64,000 bases of DNA from Chitinophaga sedimenti (lineage in GTDB: Bacteria > Bacteroidota > Bacteroidia > Chitinophagales > Chitinophagaceae): contig NZ_JAKUKA010000001.1 in assembly GCF_023156195.1 (NCBI RefSeq), positions 3,100,001-3,164,000 of the forward strand, written 5' to 3'. The position numbers and the translations under genes are program-made. Positions 16,309 through 26,387 of this stretch are shown in pieces. Numbering within the stretch: the stretch's first letter is position 1; each line of letters begins with the position of its first letter. Under the pieces are notes generated by a model. It was not told the DNA's origin. It searched no databases and worked only from the letters and a program-made list of their open reading frames with translations.

Positions 16309-17469
16309 ATGCCGATAGCAAGAATCCGGTATCTCGTAGAAAGATATATATATGGCACCTGCACCCTGCAGGAACGGCACGAACTGTTCGACTGCATAAG
16401 TCAGTCGCAACACGACGATGCACTCAAAGCGTCGCTGGAGGCGGTTTGGGCCGAGTACCAGCCAGATGCCCCCATGCCCGGTGATATGTCTGACCGGATC
16501 TTATCCAACATCTTCGCGGAAACGGCGCCTGTCATGCGCCCTGTACATAAACGCCGCTGGTGGCCCGCTGCCGCCGCTGCCGGGTTACTCGCCATTGGCG
16601 GTGTTACCTACTGGCAACTGCAGCCGCAAAAGCCGGTGCAGGTGGTGGAATCGCAGGAGCAACGCTTCCGGAACGAAGTGCAGCCCGGTGGCAACAAAGC
16701 CCTGCTGACCCTGGCAGACGGAACGGTGATTGAACTGGACAGCGCGGCGAACGGCGTACTGGCCCTGCAAGGCGGCGCAAAAGTGCGCAAGCTCGCAAAC
16801 GGGCAAATCGTGTATGAAGCCGGCGCCGCAGCCAGTGGCACCAACACCATCCGCACCCCGCGTGGCGGCTCGTACCAGCTGACCTTACCAGACGGTACAC
16901 AAATATGGCTGAACGCCTCTTCCTCCATCACGTACCCGCTCAACTTCAACGGGCAGCGCGAGGTAGACATTACCGGGGAAGCTTATTTCGAAGTGGCAAA
17001 GGATGCAGACCACCCGTTCAGCGTGCGTTCGGGAGATGTGAAGGTACAGGTGCTCGGCACCAGCTTCAACATCAATGCGTATGAAGATGAATCAGTAATG
17101 AAAACCACGCTGCTCAATGGCGCCATCGTTGTACAGTCACAGGGCGGCAGCAGCCCGGTGCTTCGTCCCGGCCAGCAGGCCAGGTACGGCGGAGGCAATA
17201 TCACCGTGGCGGATAATGTAAATACAGAGGACGTGGTAGCCTGGAAAAACGGGTACTTCCAGTTTAACGAAGCCGATATGCCAACCGTGATGCGGCAACT
17301 GGAAAAATGGTACGATGTAGAAGTAGTATACGAAGGCGAAATACCCAAACGCAGCTTTGGTGGCGGCATGCAGCGCTCCTTACCACTTACTGAGGTATTA
17401 AAGATACTGGAAGAAAACAATGTAGCATTCCGGATAGATGGCAGAAAAATTATTGTGATGCAAAAATAA
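16309..17469 (+). CDS. FecR-type anti-sigma factor
   Basis: Inner-membrane anti-sigma regulator that passes the signal from the SusC receptor to the ECF sigma factor. The start at 16309 (MPIARIRYLVERYIYGT) is preferred to 16258. A cytoplasmic N-terminus of about 85 residues is followed by one membrane helix, WWPAAAAAGLLAIGGVTYW. The periplasmic FecR domain has TPRGGSYQLTLPDGTQIWLN and GEAYFEVAKDADHPFSV, then GTSFNINAYEDE; the last 70 residues (FNEADMPTVMRQLEKWYDVE) form the DUF4974 region that contacts the receptor. The frame is intact, 386 residues, a normal length. Confidence 0.93.
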   Translation: MPIARIRYLVERYIYGTCTLQERHELFDCISQSQHDDALKASLEAVWAEYQPDAPMPGDMSDRILSNIFAETAPVMRPVHKRRWWPAAAAAGLLAIGGVTYWQLQPQKPVQVVESQEQRFRNEVQPGGNKALLTLADGTVIELDSAANGVLALQGGAKVRKLANGQIVYEAGAAASGTNTIRTPRGGSYQLTLPDGTQIWLNASSSITYPLNFNGQREVDITGEAYFEVAKDADHPFSVRSGDVKVQVLGTSFNINAYEDESVMKTTLLNGAIVVQSQGGSSPVLRPGQQARYGGGNITVADNVNTEDVVAWKNGYFQFNEADMPTVMRQLEKWYDVEVVYEGEIPKRSFGGGMQRSLPLTEVLKILEENNVAFRIDGRKIIVMQK

Positions 17470-17539
17470 AAACTGAGTAGTTCATCTAAATTAAACGTTA
17501 TGAAATAATCCACTTACCAACCCTGCTTCCCATAAAAAA

Positions 17540-17565
17540 GCCAGAAATGCGGGAACATTCCTGGC
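17540..17565. other. 10-bp hairpin in the leader of the first susC gene
   Basis: GCCAGAAATG (17540-17549) pairs with CATTCCTGGC (17556-17565) with one mismatch and a 6-base loop. It lies between fecR and susC. There is no T run after it on the plus strand, while an A run (17534-17539) precedes it, so it could only terminate leftward transcription. It may instead be an RNA element that adjusts susC expression. Confidence 0.3.
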
Positions 17566-17671
17566 GGCATTTGGCAGCAGTTGAAAACCATCGGCAAAGA
17601 CAGTTCAATTATTCAACCAAACAAAGCAAAAGTATGCAAATTAGCTTTAACATTTTTGCAGCCGCAAAGCC

Positions 17672-20600
17672 ATGCCTATACCTGAGCAGGCGAAACAGCG
17701 GCCGGATCATGTGGTTAAGCAACGTTTTCCACGTTCAACTAAAATCTTGTTAGCGATGAAGTTAACACTATTACTTACTACCGTCGCCATCCTGCAAGCC
17801 AGCGCCCACAGCGTTGCGCAGAATGTAAGTTTCTCCGGCACCAACGTGCAGCTGAAGACGGTATTTGCCGCCATTAAAAAACAGACCGGTTTCGTGGTGT
17901 TTTACGATAACGAGTTGCTGAAAGCCAGCAAACCCGTTACCCTGCACCTCGACCAGGTGAGTGTGGAAGAATTGCTTTCGGCCTCTTTACGCGGACAGGG
18001 CATGGCGTTTTCGATCAGCGATAAAACCATCGCTATCCGCAAACAGCCCGTGTTCATGTTGCCCGTACTGGGCAGCGTAGCGCCTACGGTGATCAATATT
18101 TCCGGCAAGGTTACGGACAATGAAGGCCTGGCCCTGCCCGGCGTTACCGTAGTGATCAAAAACACGCAGAAAGCCACGGTTACAAACGACAGCGGTATTT
18201 ACCGGCTGCCCGGCGTACCCAACGATGCCGTACTGGTGTTTTCTTATATTGGTTTTGAGAAACAGGAAATACCGGTATCCGGTCAAACCCGTGTGGACAT
18301 TACCATGGCTAAAGCCGCCAATGCGGGATTAGACGAAATCGTGGTCGTAGGTTACGGCACGCAAAAGAAAAGTGACCTCACCGGCGCGGTGGCCAACGTA
18401 AGCGGCGATATGATCGCCCAGCGTAAAACCACCCAGATATCGCAGGCGCTGCAGGGTTCTATGCCCGGCGTAATGGTAACGCGTAACAGTAATGCACCCG
18501 GTGCTACCGCCTCGGTACGGGTACGCGGTATTACCACCATGAGCAATGAAGCCGCACCGCCGTTGATCATTCTCGATGGCGTACCGGTAGATGACATCAA
18601 CTCTGTAAATCCGAATGACGTTGAATCCATTTCCGTACTGAAAGACGCCGCCTCCGCATCGATTTACGGCGCCCGCGCAGCTTCCGGCGTAGTGGTAATT
18701 ACAACTAAACGTGCAAAAAGCGGACAGATGTCGTTGGATTACACCGTGGAGTACGGCGTGGAAAAACCCACTAAAATGCCGCAGTACGTGGACCCGCAAC
18801 GTTACATGCAGCTGGTGAACGAACTGCGCTGGAACGATAACGGTAATAATGCGAACGAGTACCCTACTTATACCAAAGATCTCGTAGACAACTACTATAC
18901 GCTCAATAAACAAAACCCCGACCAGTACCCGGTGACGGATTTCCGTGACCTCATAATGAAGAACAGCGCACCACGCCAGACGCACCTGCTCACGCTTTCC
19001 GGCTCCGGTAAAACACTACGCAGTCGTGTATCACTCGGTTATGATAAAACAGATGGTTTGTACGATCCACGTGGTTACGAAAGGGTGACTGCCCGTGTGA
19101 ACAATGACCTGTTCTTCAATAAATATGTGAGCGCTACGGTGGACTTCAACTTCCGCCGTACCATGGTAACGCGTCCAACTATTACCACCGGTGAAGGTTA
19201 TGGCGACGAACCATTTTATAAAATGGGTATTATGCCGGGCATCTATGCCGCTGAATGGTCGGATGGTCGCGTAGGTTCCGGTAAAGATGGCGCCAACGTG
19301 TTCGGCCAGATCAAATATGGCGGCTTTAAGAAAGAATGGTACAACCAGGCCGGCGCTAAAGTAGCCATTGACGTAACACCGGTAGAAGGGCTGAAATTAT
19401 CTGCCGTACTGTCTCCTTTCCTCAATTTCGATAAGATCAAGCGCTTCCAGACCAAGGCGCCTTACACTGCCCGGAACAACCCTGGTACAACGGCGGGATA
19501 CCTCGAAGGTTTGGCCGAAACGAAGCTGGAAGAAGTTCGCAACGACAACTATCGTTACACCATGCAGTTCCTCGCCAACTACAATAAAAAATTCGGCAAA
19601 CATGACCTGGGCCTGCTGGCTGGCTATGAGTACTTCCGCGCATTTAACGAAGAACTGGGGGCTTCCCGCGGTCAGTACATTCTGGGCAGCTATCCATACC
19701 TGAACCTTGGTCCGCTGGAGTTCCGCGACAACTCGGGTAAGGCGTTTGAAAACGCTTACCGTTCAGTATTTGGTCGCGTGGCCTACAGCTTCGCCGACAA
19801 ATACCTGATCCAGGGTAACCTCCGTTACGACGCTTCCTCCCGCTTTGCACCCGGTTACCGCTGGGGCGCATTCCCCTCCGTATCCGCAGGCTGGGTGCTG
19901 TCGGAAGAAAACTTCATGAAGAGCAGTTCAAAATGGTTATCCTTCCTGAAAGTGCGCGCTTCGTGGGGCTCGCTGGGTAATGAGCGGATCAAGGGCAACT
20001 ATCCTTACCAGGCAATCTTGTCGTTCGAAAACTCCTCCCTGTTTTACCAGGGCAATACGGTCGTAACCGCACAATCGGCTGCCCAATGGCAGTACGCGAT
20101 CCGCGATATTTCCTGGGAAACCACGGAGTCATACAACTTTGGTGCGGACGTAAACTTCCTGAACAACAGGCTGCGGCTGAGCGGCGACTATTTCCAGAAA
20201 ACCACGCGCGACATCCTGCTGGAACTGGAAATCCCCGATTACATCGGCTTCGACAACCCTTTCCAGAACACCGGCCGCATGTACACCACAGGGTGGGAAA
20301 TGACAGCCAACTGGAACGATCGTTTGGGTGATTTCTCCTACAGTGTTTCCGCGAACCTGTCCGACTTCCGTTCTAAAATGGGCGATTTGGGAGGTACAGA
20401 GTTCATCGGTGATAAGATCAAAATAAAAGGAAGTGAGTTCGATGAGTGGTATGGCTATATATCCGAAGGCATTTTCCAGACAGCTGCGGATGTTGCCAAA
20501 TCGCCCGTAACCAGCGCTAACGTAAAAGCCGGCGATGTAAAGTACAGGGATATCAGCGGGCCTAACGGTGTGCCGGACGGGAAAATCTCCCCGGAGTACG

Positions 20601-21112
20601 ACCGTGTACTGCTTGGCGGATCGCTGCCACGTTATATGTATGGCGGCTCCATCAACCTCAGTTACAAAAACCTGGACCTCGGCGTTTTTGTACAGGGTGT
20701 TGGCAAACAAAACGTACGCCTCTCCCCGGATATGGTACAGCCGCTGCGTGAAAACTTCGGCAACTTCCCTACCATCATCGACGGCCCCAGTTGGAGCATG
20801 TATAAAACCGAGGCACAGAACCTGGCCGCGAAATATCCCCGCTTCACCAATACGTCCGCCGGTAATAACTACGCTATGTCCGACTTCTGGATGTTTAACG
20901 GCCGTTATTTCCGACTGAAAAATATTAGCCTGGGATACAACCTGCCACGCACCTGGACAAACAAAGTACACATCCAGAACCTGCGTGTTTACGGCACGGT
21001 AACAGATCCTGTGAGCCTGAACAAATATCCCCGTGGATGGGACCCGGAAATGGGCATGCTCACTTATCCCATCACCACCGGCTATGTAATCGGCGCATCT
21101 GTTAAATTCTAA
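17672..21112 (+). CDS. SusC-type TonB-dependent outer-membrane transporter with STN domain
   Basis: 22-strand outer-membrane transporter that imports oligomers captured by the partner SusD, energised by TonB. A start at 17672 gives 1146 residues; the signal peptide itself begins at 17756 (MKLTLLLTTVAILQASAHSV). Order of domains: STN signalling domain (QLKTVFAAIKKQTGFVVFYD), carboxypeptidase-like regulatory domain (GKVTDNEGLALPGVTVVIKN), TonB-contact and plug region (IVVVGYGTQKKSDLTGAV; PLIILDGVPVDDINSVNPND), then the barrel, ending in VIGASVKF. The STN domain connects it to the FecR and ECF sigma genes upstream. susD follows after 11 bp. The frame is intact. Confidence 0.95.
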   Translation: MPIPEQAKQRPDHVVKQRFPRSTKILLAMKLTLLLTTVAILQASAHSVAQNVSFSGTNVQLKTVFAAIKKQTGFVVFYDNELLKASKPVTLHLDQVSVEELLSASLRGQGMAFSISDKTIAIRKQPVFMLPVLGSVAPTVINISGKVTDNEGLALPGVTVVIKNTQKATVTNDSGIYRLPGVPNDAVLVFSYIGFEKQEIPVSGQTRVDITMAKAANAGLDEIVVVGYGTQKKSDLTGAVANVSGDMIAQRKTTQISQALQGSMPGVMVTRNSNAPGATASVRVRGITTMSNEAAPPLIILDGVPVDDINSVNPNDVESISVLKDAASASIYGARAASGVVVITTKRAKSGQMSLDYTVEYGVEKPTKMPQYVDPQRYMQLVNELRWNDNGNNANEYPTYTKDLVDNYYTLNKQNPDQYPVTDFRDLIMKNSAPRQTHLLTLSGSGKTLRSRVSLGYDKTDGLYDPRGYERVTARVNNDLFFNKYVSATVDFNFRRTMVTRPTITTGEGYGDEPFYKMGIMPGIYAAEWSDGRVGSGKDGANVFGQIKYGGFKKEWYNQAGAKVAIDVTPVEGLKLSAVLSPFLNFDKIKRFQTKAPYTARNNPGTTAGYLEGLAETKLEEVRNDNYRYTMQFLANYNKKFGKHDLGLLAGYEYFRAFNEELGASRGQYILGSYPYLNLGPLEFRDNSGKAFENAYRSVFGRVAYSFADKYLIQGNLRYDASSRFAPGYRWGAFPSVSAGWVLSEENFMKSSSKWLSFLKVRASWGSLGNERIKGNYPYQAILSFENSSLFYQGNTVVTAQSAAQWQYAIRDISWETTESYNFGADVNFLNNRLRLSGDYFQKTTRDILLELEIPDYIGFDNPFQNTGRMYTTGWEMTANWNDRLGDFSYSVSANLSDFRSKMGDLGGTEFIGDKIKIKGSEFDEWYGYISEGIFQTAADVAKSPVTSANVKAGDVKYRDISGPNGVPDGKISPEYDRVLLGGSLPRYMYGGSINLSYKNLDLGVFVQGVGKQNVRLSPDMVQPLRENFGNFPTIIDGPSWSMYKTEAQNLAAKYPRFTNTSAGNNYAMSDFWMFNGRYFRLKNISLGYNLPRTWTNKVHIQNLRVYGTVTDPVSLNKYPRGWDPEMGMLTYPITTGYVIGASVKF

Positions 21113-21123
21113 AACAGTACCAC

Positions 21124-22833
21124 ATGAAACTGATCAACAACAAACTTGCATATAAATTGATGACGGCGGGCATGCTGGTTGCCGGTCTTTCTGCCTGCGG
21201 TTCGCTCGACCTGAACCCACTTTCCGATGGTTCCAGCGAAACCTGGAATAAAAATGCGCAGGAGATTGAGATGTCGCTCAATGGCCTGTACAAAGAAGCG
21301 TTCTGGCAAAAGGACAGCGACGAATGGACGGATGACTTCATTTACCGTGATGCGGTAACGCCTATCACCGGCGCTACCATTAACGGCGAAACGGACTTCG
21401 TTAAAAACTGGTGGAAAGACACCTATAAAGCGATTGCGCGTGCCAATACGGTAATCGAAAGCGTAAACCGTGCTGCCAGTGTATTAACCCAGGAACAGAT
21501 TAACCGTTATTCCGCGGAAGCCCGCTTTGCCCGTGCCTGCTTTTATTCCAGGCTGCTGGCCAAATACGGCAACATTGTGTACACGGAAAAAATGCTGAAC
21601 ATTGAAGAGGCATTGTCGCTGAAACAGATAAGTTCCGCGGAAGTATTAAAAAGTATTTACGCCGATTTCGATTCTGCCGCGCTGTACCTGAAACCTACCT
21701 ACGCCGCCAATGAGCTGAAAAGGGCGAGTAAAGGCGCCGCGCTGGCCATGAAGGCGCGTATTGCCATCCAGATGGGCGATATGACCACGGCACGCGATGC
21801 GGCGCAGGCTGTAATTACACTGAACCAGTATAAACTGCATGCCACCTTCCCGGACCTGTTCCTTTCTAAAACCAAGAACTCCCAGGAAACAATTTTCGGC
21901 TTACCCCGCTCCATTGCACTGAAAGTAGTGCAGGGCGACTGCCAGAACTTCGTGCCGCGTAACGCAGGTGGCTGGGCCGCTAAAGATCCTTCATGGGATT
22001 TATTCTGTTCTTTCCTTTGTAAAGACGGATTACCCATTGATGAATCGCCGCTGTTCAATCCCCGCAAGCCGTTCGATAACCGCGATCCGCGTTGTAACGC
22101 GACCATCGTTCCGTTCGGCACCGCGCACCTGGGTTTTGTGTACGAACCGCATCCCGACTCTACCACTACCCTGCAAACCTCTACCGGTAAAAGGGTAACC
22201 AATAACGATACCCGCGCCATTGCGCAATACGCCTCGTTTAACGGCCTAGTTTTCAAAAAAGGTATCGATGGCGACTGGCTGCTGAATTCGTGGCAGGTTG
22301 AGCCGGATAAGATCCTTATTCGTTATGCCGATGTACTGCTGATGTATGCGGAAGCAAAAATCGAACTGAATGAAATTGACCAGACCGTACTCGATGCGAT
22401 TAACCAGGTACGCGCAAGAGCGTATGGTGTGGCCTATACGAACGTGGCTGCCTACCCGGCCGTAACTACTACCGACCAGGCGAAACTACGCAGCATCGTT
22501 CGGGTGGAAAGAAGAATGGAGTTTGCACTGGAAGGTATTCGCTACGCGGATATCATCCGCTGGAAAATTGCCGGCAAAGTGCTGAACCAGCCTAACTACG
22601 GACTGCTGGACCCCGCCGACCTGAGAGCGAAAGTGGTGGCGCCGGGCCTCTGGTTCTTCCCGCAAACGCCGCAGATCGACGAGAACGGTACGGCTGACTT
22701 TGGGCCGATGTTTACTGCGGGACTGATCAAACAGATCGCCATCCGCAAATTTGATGAAACAAGACAGTACCTCTGGGCCATCCCTTCTACCGAAGTACTG
22801 GCAAGTGGTCTTGACCAAAACGACAATTACTAA
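21124..22833 (+). CDS. SusD/RagB-type surface lipoprotein
   Basis: Outer-membrane lipoprotein that forms the lid of the SusC channel and binds the incoming substrate. The signal peptide ends in a lipobox, AGLSAC, with Cys the lipid anchor. The helical TPR-like core (WWKDTYKAIARANTVIESVN, SAEARFARACFYSRLLAKYG) and the C-terminal RagB region (DKILIRYADVLLMYAEAKIE, RVERRMEFALEGIRYADIIR) are typical. 569 residues, intact. It lies 11 bp after susC and 2 bp before the next gene, so it is cotranscribed with both. Confidence 0.95.
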   Translation: MKLINNKLAYKLMTAGMLVAGLSACGSLDLNPLSDGSSETWNKNAQEIEMSLNGLYKEAFWQKDSDEWTDDFIYRDAVTPITGATINGETDFVKNWWKDTYKAIARANTVIESVNRAASVLTQEQINRYSAEARFARACFYSRLLAKYGNIVYTEKMLNIEEALSLKQISSAEVLKSIYADFDSAALYLKPTYAANELKRASKGAALAMKARIAIQMGDMTTARDAAQAVITLNQYKLHATFPDLFLSKTKNSQETIFGLPRSIALKVVQGDCQNFVPRNAGGWAAKDPSWDLFCSFLCKDGLPIDESPLFNPRKPFDNRDPRCNATIVPFGTAHLGFVYEPHPDSTTTLQTSTGKRVTNNDTRAIAQYASFNGLVFKKGIDGDWLLNSWQVEPDKILIRYADVLLMYAEAKIELNEIDQTVLDAINQVRARAYGVAYTNVAAYPAVTTTDQAKLRSIVRVERRMEFALEGIRYADIIRWKIAGKVLNQPNYGLLDPADLRAKVVAPGLWFFPQTPQIDENGTADFGPMFTAGLIKQIAIRKFDETRQYLWAIPSTEVLASGLDQNDNY

Positions 22834-22835
22834 GC

Positions 22836-25286
22836 ATGCAGAAACTATCGTTTATCATATTACTGGGATCCATGTTCACAATACGCGATGCGGCCGCTCA
22901 AAAGGCCGCACCGCGTAACTTCAGCGGTGTGTATCCGCAGCTTGCCATGTACAACAACGAAGGCGAATGCGGCACCGGCGCCGTGGTTCCCTGGGCGGGC
23001 AAGCTGTGGGTTATTACCTACGGCCCGCACCTGCCCTACGGCTCATCCGACAAGTTATACGAGATCAACCCGCAGCTGCAACAGACCGTGCGCAGTGAAA
23101 GCATTGGCGGCACACCCGCCAACCGCATGATCCACGGCGAAAGCCAGCAGCTGTTTATCGGCCCCTATGCGATCGACAACAAGGGCGATGTACGTACCAT
23201 CCCTTACACGTCCATGCAGGGCCGCCATACCGGCAACGCCCGTCACCTCACCGATCCCGCCGGTAAAATTTACTATGGCACCATGGAGGAAGGGTTTTAC
23301 GAGGTGGACGTAAAAACGTTGCAGCCGAAACAACTGTACCCCGACCGTAACAAAAACGGCCGGGTGATCACCGATCCCAATTCAGAGGTGAAAGACCTGC
23401 TGCCCGGCGCACATGGCAAAGGTTTGTATTCGGGACAGGGCGTCATGATTTATTCCAACAATGGGGAGCCCACCAAAGAAGCCGAGAAGAAGTATGACAT
23501 CCAGTCGGGCGTACTCGCTGAATGGGACGGCGCCAACTGGAAAGTAGTACGTCGCAACCAATTCGTGGAAGTAACAGGACCGGGCGGCATTGAGGGTAAC
23601 AAAAATCCTGCTACCGACCCGATCTGGGCAACGGGCTGGGACCATAAATCGGTACTGTTAGGCTTACGCCAGAACGGTGGCTGGCAGTTTTTCCGCCTGC
23701 CCAAAGCAAGTCACAGTTACGATGGCGCACATGGCTGGAATACAGAATGGCCGCGTATCCGCAACATCGGCAGTGCACAGCAGCCCGAATATTTAATGAC
23801 CATGCACGGCATGTTCTGGCATTTCCCGGGTACGTTCAGCGCGGGTAACACCGCTGGTATCCGTCCCCGCAGCGCGTATTTAAAAGTGATCGGCGACTTT
23901 ACCCGCTGGAACGATCAGCTGGTATTTGGTTGTGACGATTCTGCGCAAAAAGAGTTCTTAAACAAGCGTAAAGCGAAAGGTAATATTGAAGGTCCGGGGC
24001 AATCCAACTCCAACCTGTGGTTCACGTCGTTACAGCTGCCCGATCAACTCGGTCCTGCTACAGCGGAAGGCGCGGTTTGGATCAGGGAAGAGGTGAAAGC
24101 GAACGAGTATTCCGAGCCGTTCCTGTTTGCGGGTTGGCCGGTGCGCTCGGCCTGGGTGCAGAACAACGGTGATGCAGCCACCCAATTCACTTTTGAAACA
24201 GATAAGGGAGAAGTGATTAAAACGGTAGAAGTGGCCGCCGGTAAATCCGCCAACCTGGTGTTCGACAACAACACCCGGGGCGAATGGATCAGGGCGAAGA
24301 GCAGTAAAAACACGAATGCCACCCTTCACTTTTACTTCAAATCGGCCGATGCGCGCACGACTACTCCCAATGCGATATTCACAGGTTTGTCTAAAGTAAC
24401 TGCCGCTGGTACCCGCGGCGGATTGCTCTACGGCCTCGGCCACAACAGCCGCACCATGGGCATGAACGCCCTGCAATACAACGGCGCCAAAGCCATTGAG
24501 CAGGGATATTATGAACTGAACGAGCAGATGGAACTGGTAAAGAAAACAGACGATACCACCAGCGCCTTTATCCGTGACCGTTTTGCGATCCCGAAAAATG
24601 CCGTAACCGTGGATGCGGCATCTGTACTGGTGGTTGATGATGCCGGTCGCCGCTACCGCCTGCCAATGGGAGACGATGCATTTACACCACTCACCAATGG
24701 TGCTGCGCTGCGCATTTGCCGCGAAGTGGCGACGGAGCGCGACCTGTTCAACTGTCACGGTACGTTCTACGAATTGCCGGCGGAAAACGCGGATGGATAT
24801 GCGAAGATCCGTCCTGTTGCATCGCACAACTACCGGATCAACGACTACGCTTCTTACCGCGGACTGCTGGTGATGACGGGTGTGGAACCCACTGCGAAAG
24901 CAGGTGAGCACATCATCGTATCCGGCGATAAAAAAGCAGCAGTATGGGCCGGGGTGATCGACGACTTATGGAAGCTGGGCAAACCCACTGGCCGTGGCGG
25001 GCCCCGGAAGAACAGCACCGTAAAAGCGGGTGATGCGTCCGATCCGTACCTCATTGGATTTTACGACAACCGCAGCCTGCAATTATCGCACAAAGCCGCT
25101 GGTCCCGTTACTTTTACCATTGAAGCAGATCCGGTAGGAACAGGCATATGGATGTCTTATCTTGAAGTGAAAGTTGAACCCGGACAAACCTTTCAACATG
25201 CTTTCCCAGCCGGATTCCAGGCAAGATGGGTGCGTGTGAAAGCTGATAAAGACTGTACAGCCACGTGCTGGTTGACCTATAAATAG
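22836..25286 (+). CDS. Large exported protein of unknown function, 816 residues
   Basis: Predicted periplasmic or surface protein encoded in the SusCD operon, 2 bp after susD. The signal peptide ends in RDAAAQ. The first 450 residues show repeating strand-turn patterns with Trp and Gly (GTGAVVPWAGKLWVITYGPH, KIYYGTMEEGFYEVDVKTLQ, YLMTMHGMFWHFPG), suggestive of a beta-propeller. The C-terminal 130 residues have strand patterns typical of a beta-sandwich or carbohydrate-binding module (IWMSYLEVKVEPGQTFQHAF). I see no motif of a known glycoside hydrolase or lyase family. Its place suggests that it binds or processes the substrate of this locus. Frame intact. Confidence 0.75.
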   Translation: MQKLSFIILLGSMFTIRDAAAQKAAPRNFSGVYPQLAMYNNEGECGTGAVVPWAGKLWVITYGPHLPYGSSDKLYEINPQLQQTVRSESIGGTPANRMIHGESQQLFIGPYAIDNKGDVRTIPYTSMQGRHTGNARHLTDPAGKIYYGTMEEGFYEVDVKTLQPKQLYPDRNKNGRVITDPNSEVKDLLPGAHGKGLYSGQGVMIYSNNGEPTKEAEKKYDIQSGVLAEWDGANWKVVRRNQFVEVTGPGGIEGNKNPATDPIWATGWDHKSVLLGLRQNGGWQFFRLPKASHSYDGAHGWNTEWPRIRNIGSAQQPEYLMTMHGMFWHFPGTFSAGNTAGIRPRSAYLKVIGDFTRWNDQLVFGCDDSAQKEFLNKRKAKGNIEGPGQSNSNLWFTSLQLPDQLGPATAEGAVWIREEVKANEYSEPFLFAGWPVRSAWVQNNGDAATQFTFETDKGEVIKTVEVAAGKSANLVFDNNTRGEWIRAKSSKNTNATLHFYFKSADARTTTPNAIFTGLSKVTAAGTRGGLLYGLGHNSRTMGMNALQYNGAKAIEQGYYELNEQMELVKKTDDTTSAFIRDRFAIPKNAVTVDAASVLVVDDAGRRYRLPMGDDAFTPLTNGAALRICREVATERDLFNCHGTFYELPAENADGYAKIRPVASHNYRINDYASYRGLLVMTGVEPTAKAGEHIIVSGDKKAAVWAGVIDDLWKLGKPTGRGGPRKNSTVKAGDASDPYLIGFYDNRSLQLSHKAAGPVTFTIEADPVGTGIWMSYLEVKVEPGQTFQHAFPAGFQARWVRVKADKDCTATCWLTYK

Positions 25287-25288
25287 AT

Positions 25289-26387
25289 ATGAAGAGGCAT
25301 CTGACCATCGTTATACTGATACTGTTAGCCGTGTGCGCAAGGGCCGCCAATGTTGGCGACTCGCTGCGCACACGCAGCTATACCGTGCAGCTGAACGATA
25401 CCACTACTTTTACGTTGCAGCTGGCGCTGGATGCGCAAAACAAACCGCAATACTTTTACCGTAACATCTTTACGCCCGTGTGCCTCACCGGTGAATGCAA
25501 ACCCGTTTACATTAACCTTTACTGGGATTTGCTGGGCAATTATCAACGCTACGACTTCCCACCGGGTGAGATCCTCACCAAAATGGACCACAAGCCTTTT
25601 AAAGAGGATGACTATAAGAAACTGCAGTACATCCTGCTGAACCAGTCGTCCATTTTCGGCGAGCTGCTGATCACCGACCTGATTAACCCGGGTACAGAAA
25701 ACCTGGCCGATTCGGCAGATGGTAAAACCGGCGCCACGCCTAAAAAGCTGAAGAACGAAGTGATCGAAGGCGCGGTGTACACCTGTTTTACCCTGTGGCA
25801 CCTGGCTAACGGGCCGGTAAAAGAAGAGATGCGAAAGATCATGGAAACGTATAACAGTCCCGCCCTGCTGCATCGCTTCCTGCAATCGGGCAACCATCAC
25901 TACCAATATTGGGCGATGGAAAAAGTGCTGGATAAAAAGGGCAGGTACAAAAAGGATTTGAAAGCGACATACGGGGCGTGATTGGTGGCGACAACCTGTT
26001 TGCGGCGAGGTATGCCTACAGCAAACATCCGCCGCATTCTTTGCACCCGAAGCCACGCAGCGCTGGTTGTGGAAGCGTTACTTGTCGGCCTCTTATCCAT
26101 TGCAGAATGACATATTGAAGAAGTTGTCCGCCGTAAAAATGACGCCCTGGCTGGCCGGGGAAGTAGCGGAAAAACTGACGGCATCGAATACGGAACAGTT
26201 CAACTTAACGCTCGCCGCATTAAAGGGACAATCACAGTTGCCGGGCAAAGTGCTGCTGCAACTGGCCGGCTACCTGGAAGATCCCGGTCCGGGCGATGCG
26301 GAAGCCATCCTGGTCCTGTTGAAGAAGTTTAAAACATCCCCCGAAGTAAAAAACAAAATACAGCAATACGAAAAAAACACGCGCTAA
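25289..26387 (+). CDS. Exported hypothetical protein (two frameshifts)
   Basis: Exported protein of about 366 residues in the first SusCD operon, starting 3 bp after the 816-residue protein gene. The signal peptide ends in CARAAN. Missing bases near 25958-25963 and 26032-26037 break the frame; joined, it reads ESDIRGVIGGDNLFAARYAY and FFAPEATQRWLWKRYLSASY across the breaks. The first half carries LTGECKPVYINLYWDLLGNY; the second half is helical, with repeated Leu/Ala patterns like HEAT-type repeats. No known catalytic motif is seen. The stop and the next start overlap by one base at 26387. Confidence 0.65.

Noticed and set aside
20129..20971. 280-codon open frame antisense to the first susC gene
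   Set aside because: It lies fully opposite a clear TonB-dependent receptor barrel and its product has no recognisable features; long antisense frames are expected in GC-rich, codon-biased genes.
24030..24911. 293-codon open frame antisense to the 816-residue exported protein gene
   Set aside because: The plus-strand gene is uninterrupted, has a signal peptide and sits in a tight operon; the antisense product is Arg/His/Val-rich with no start signals.
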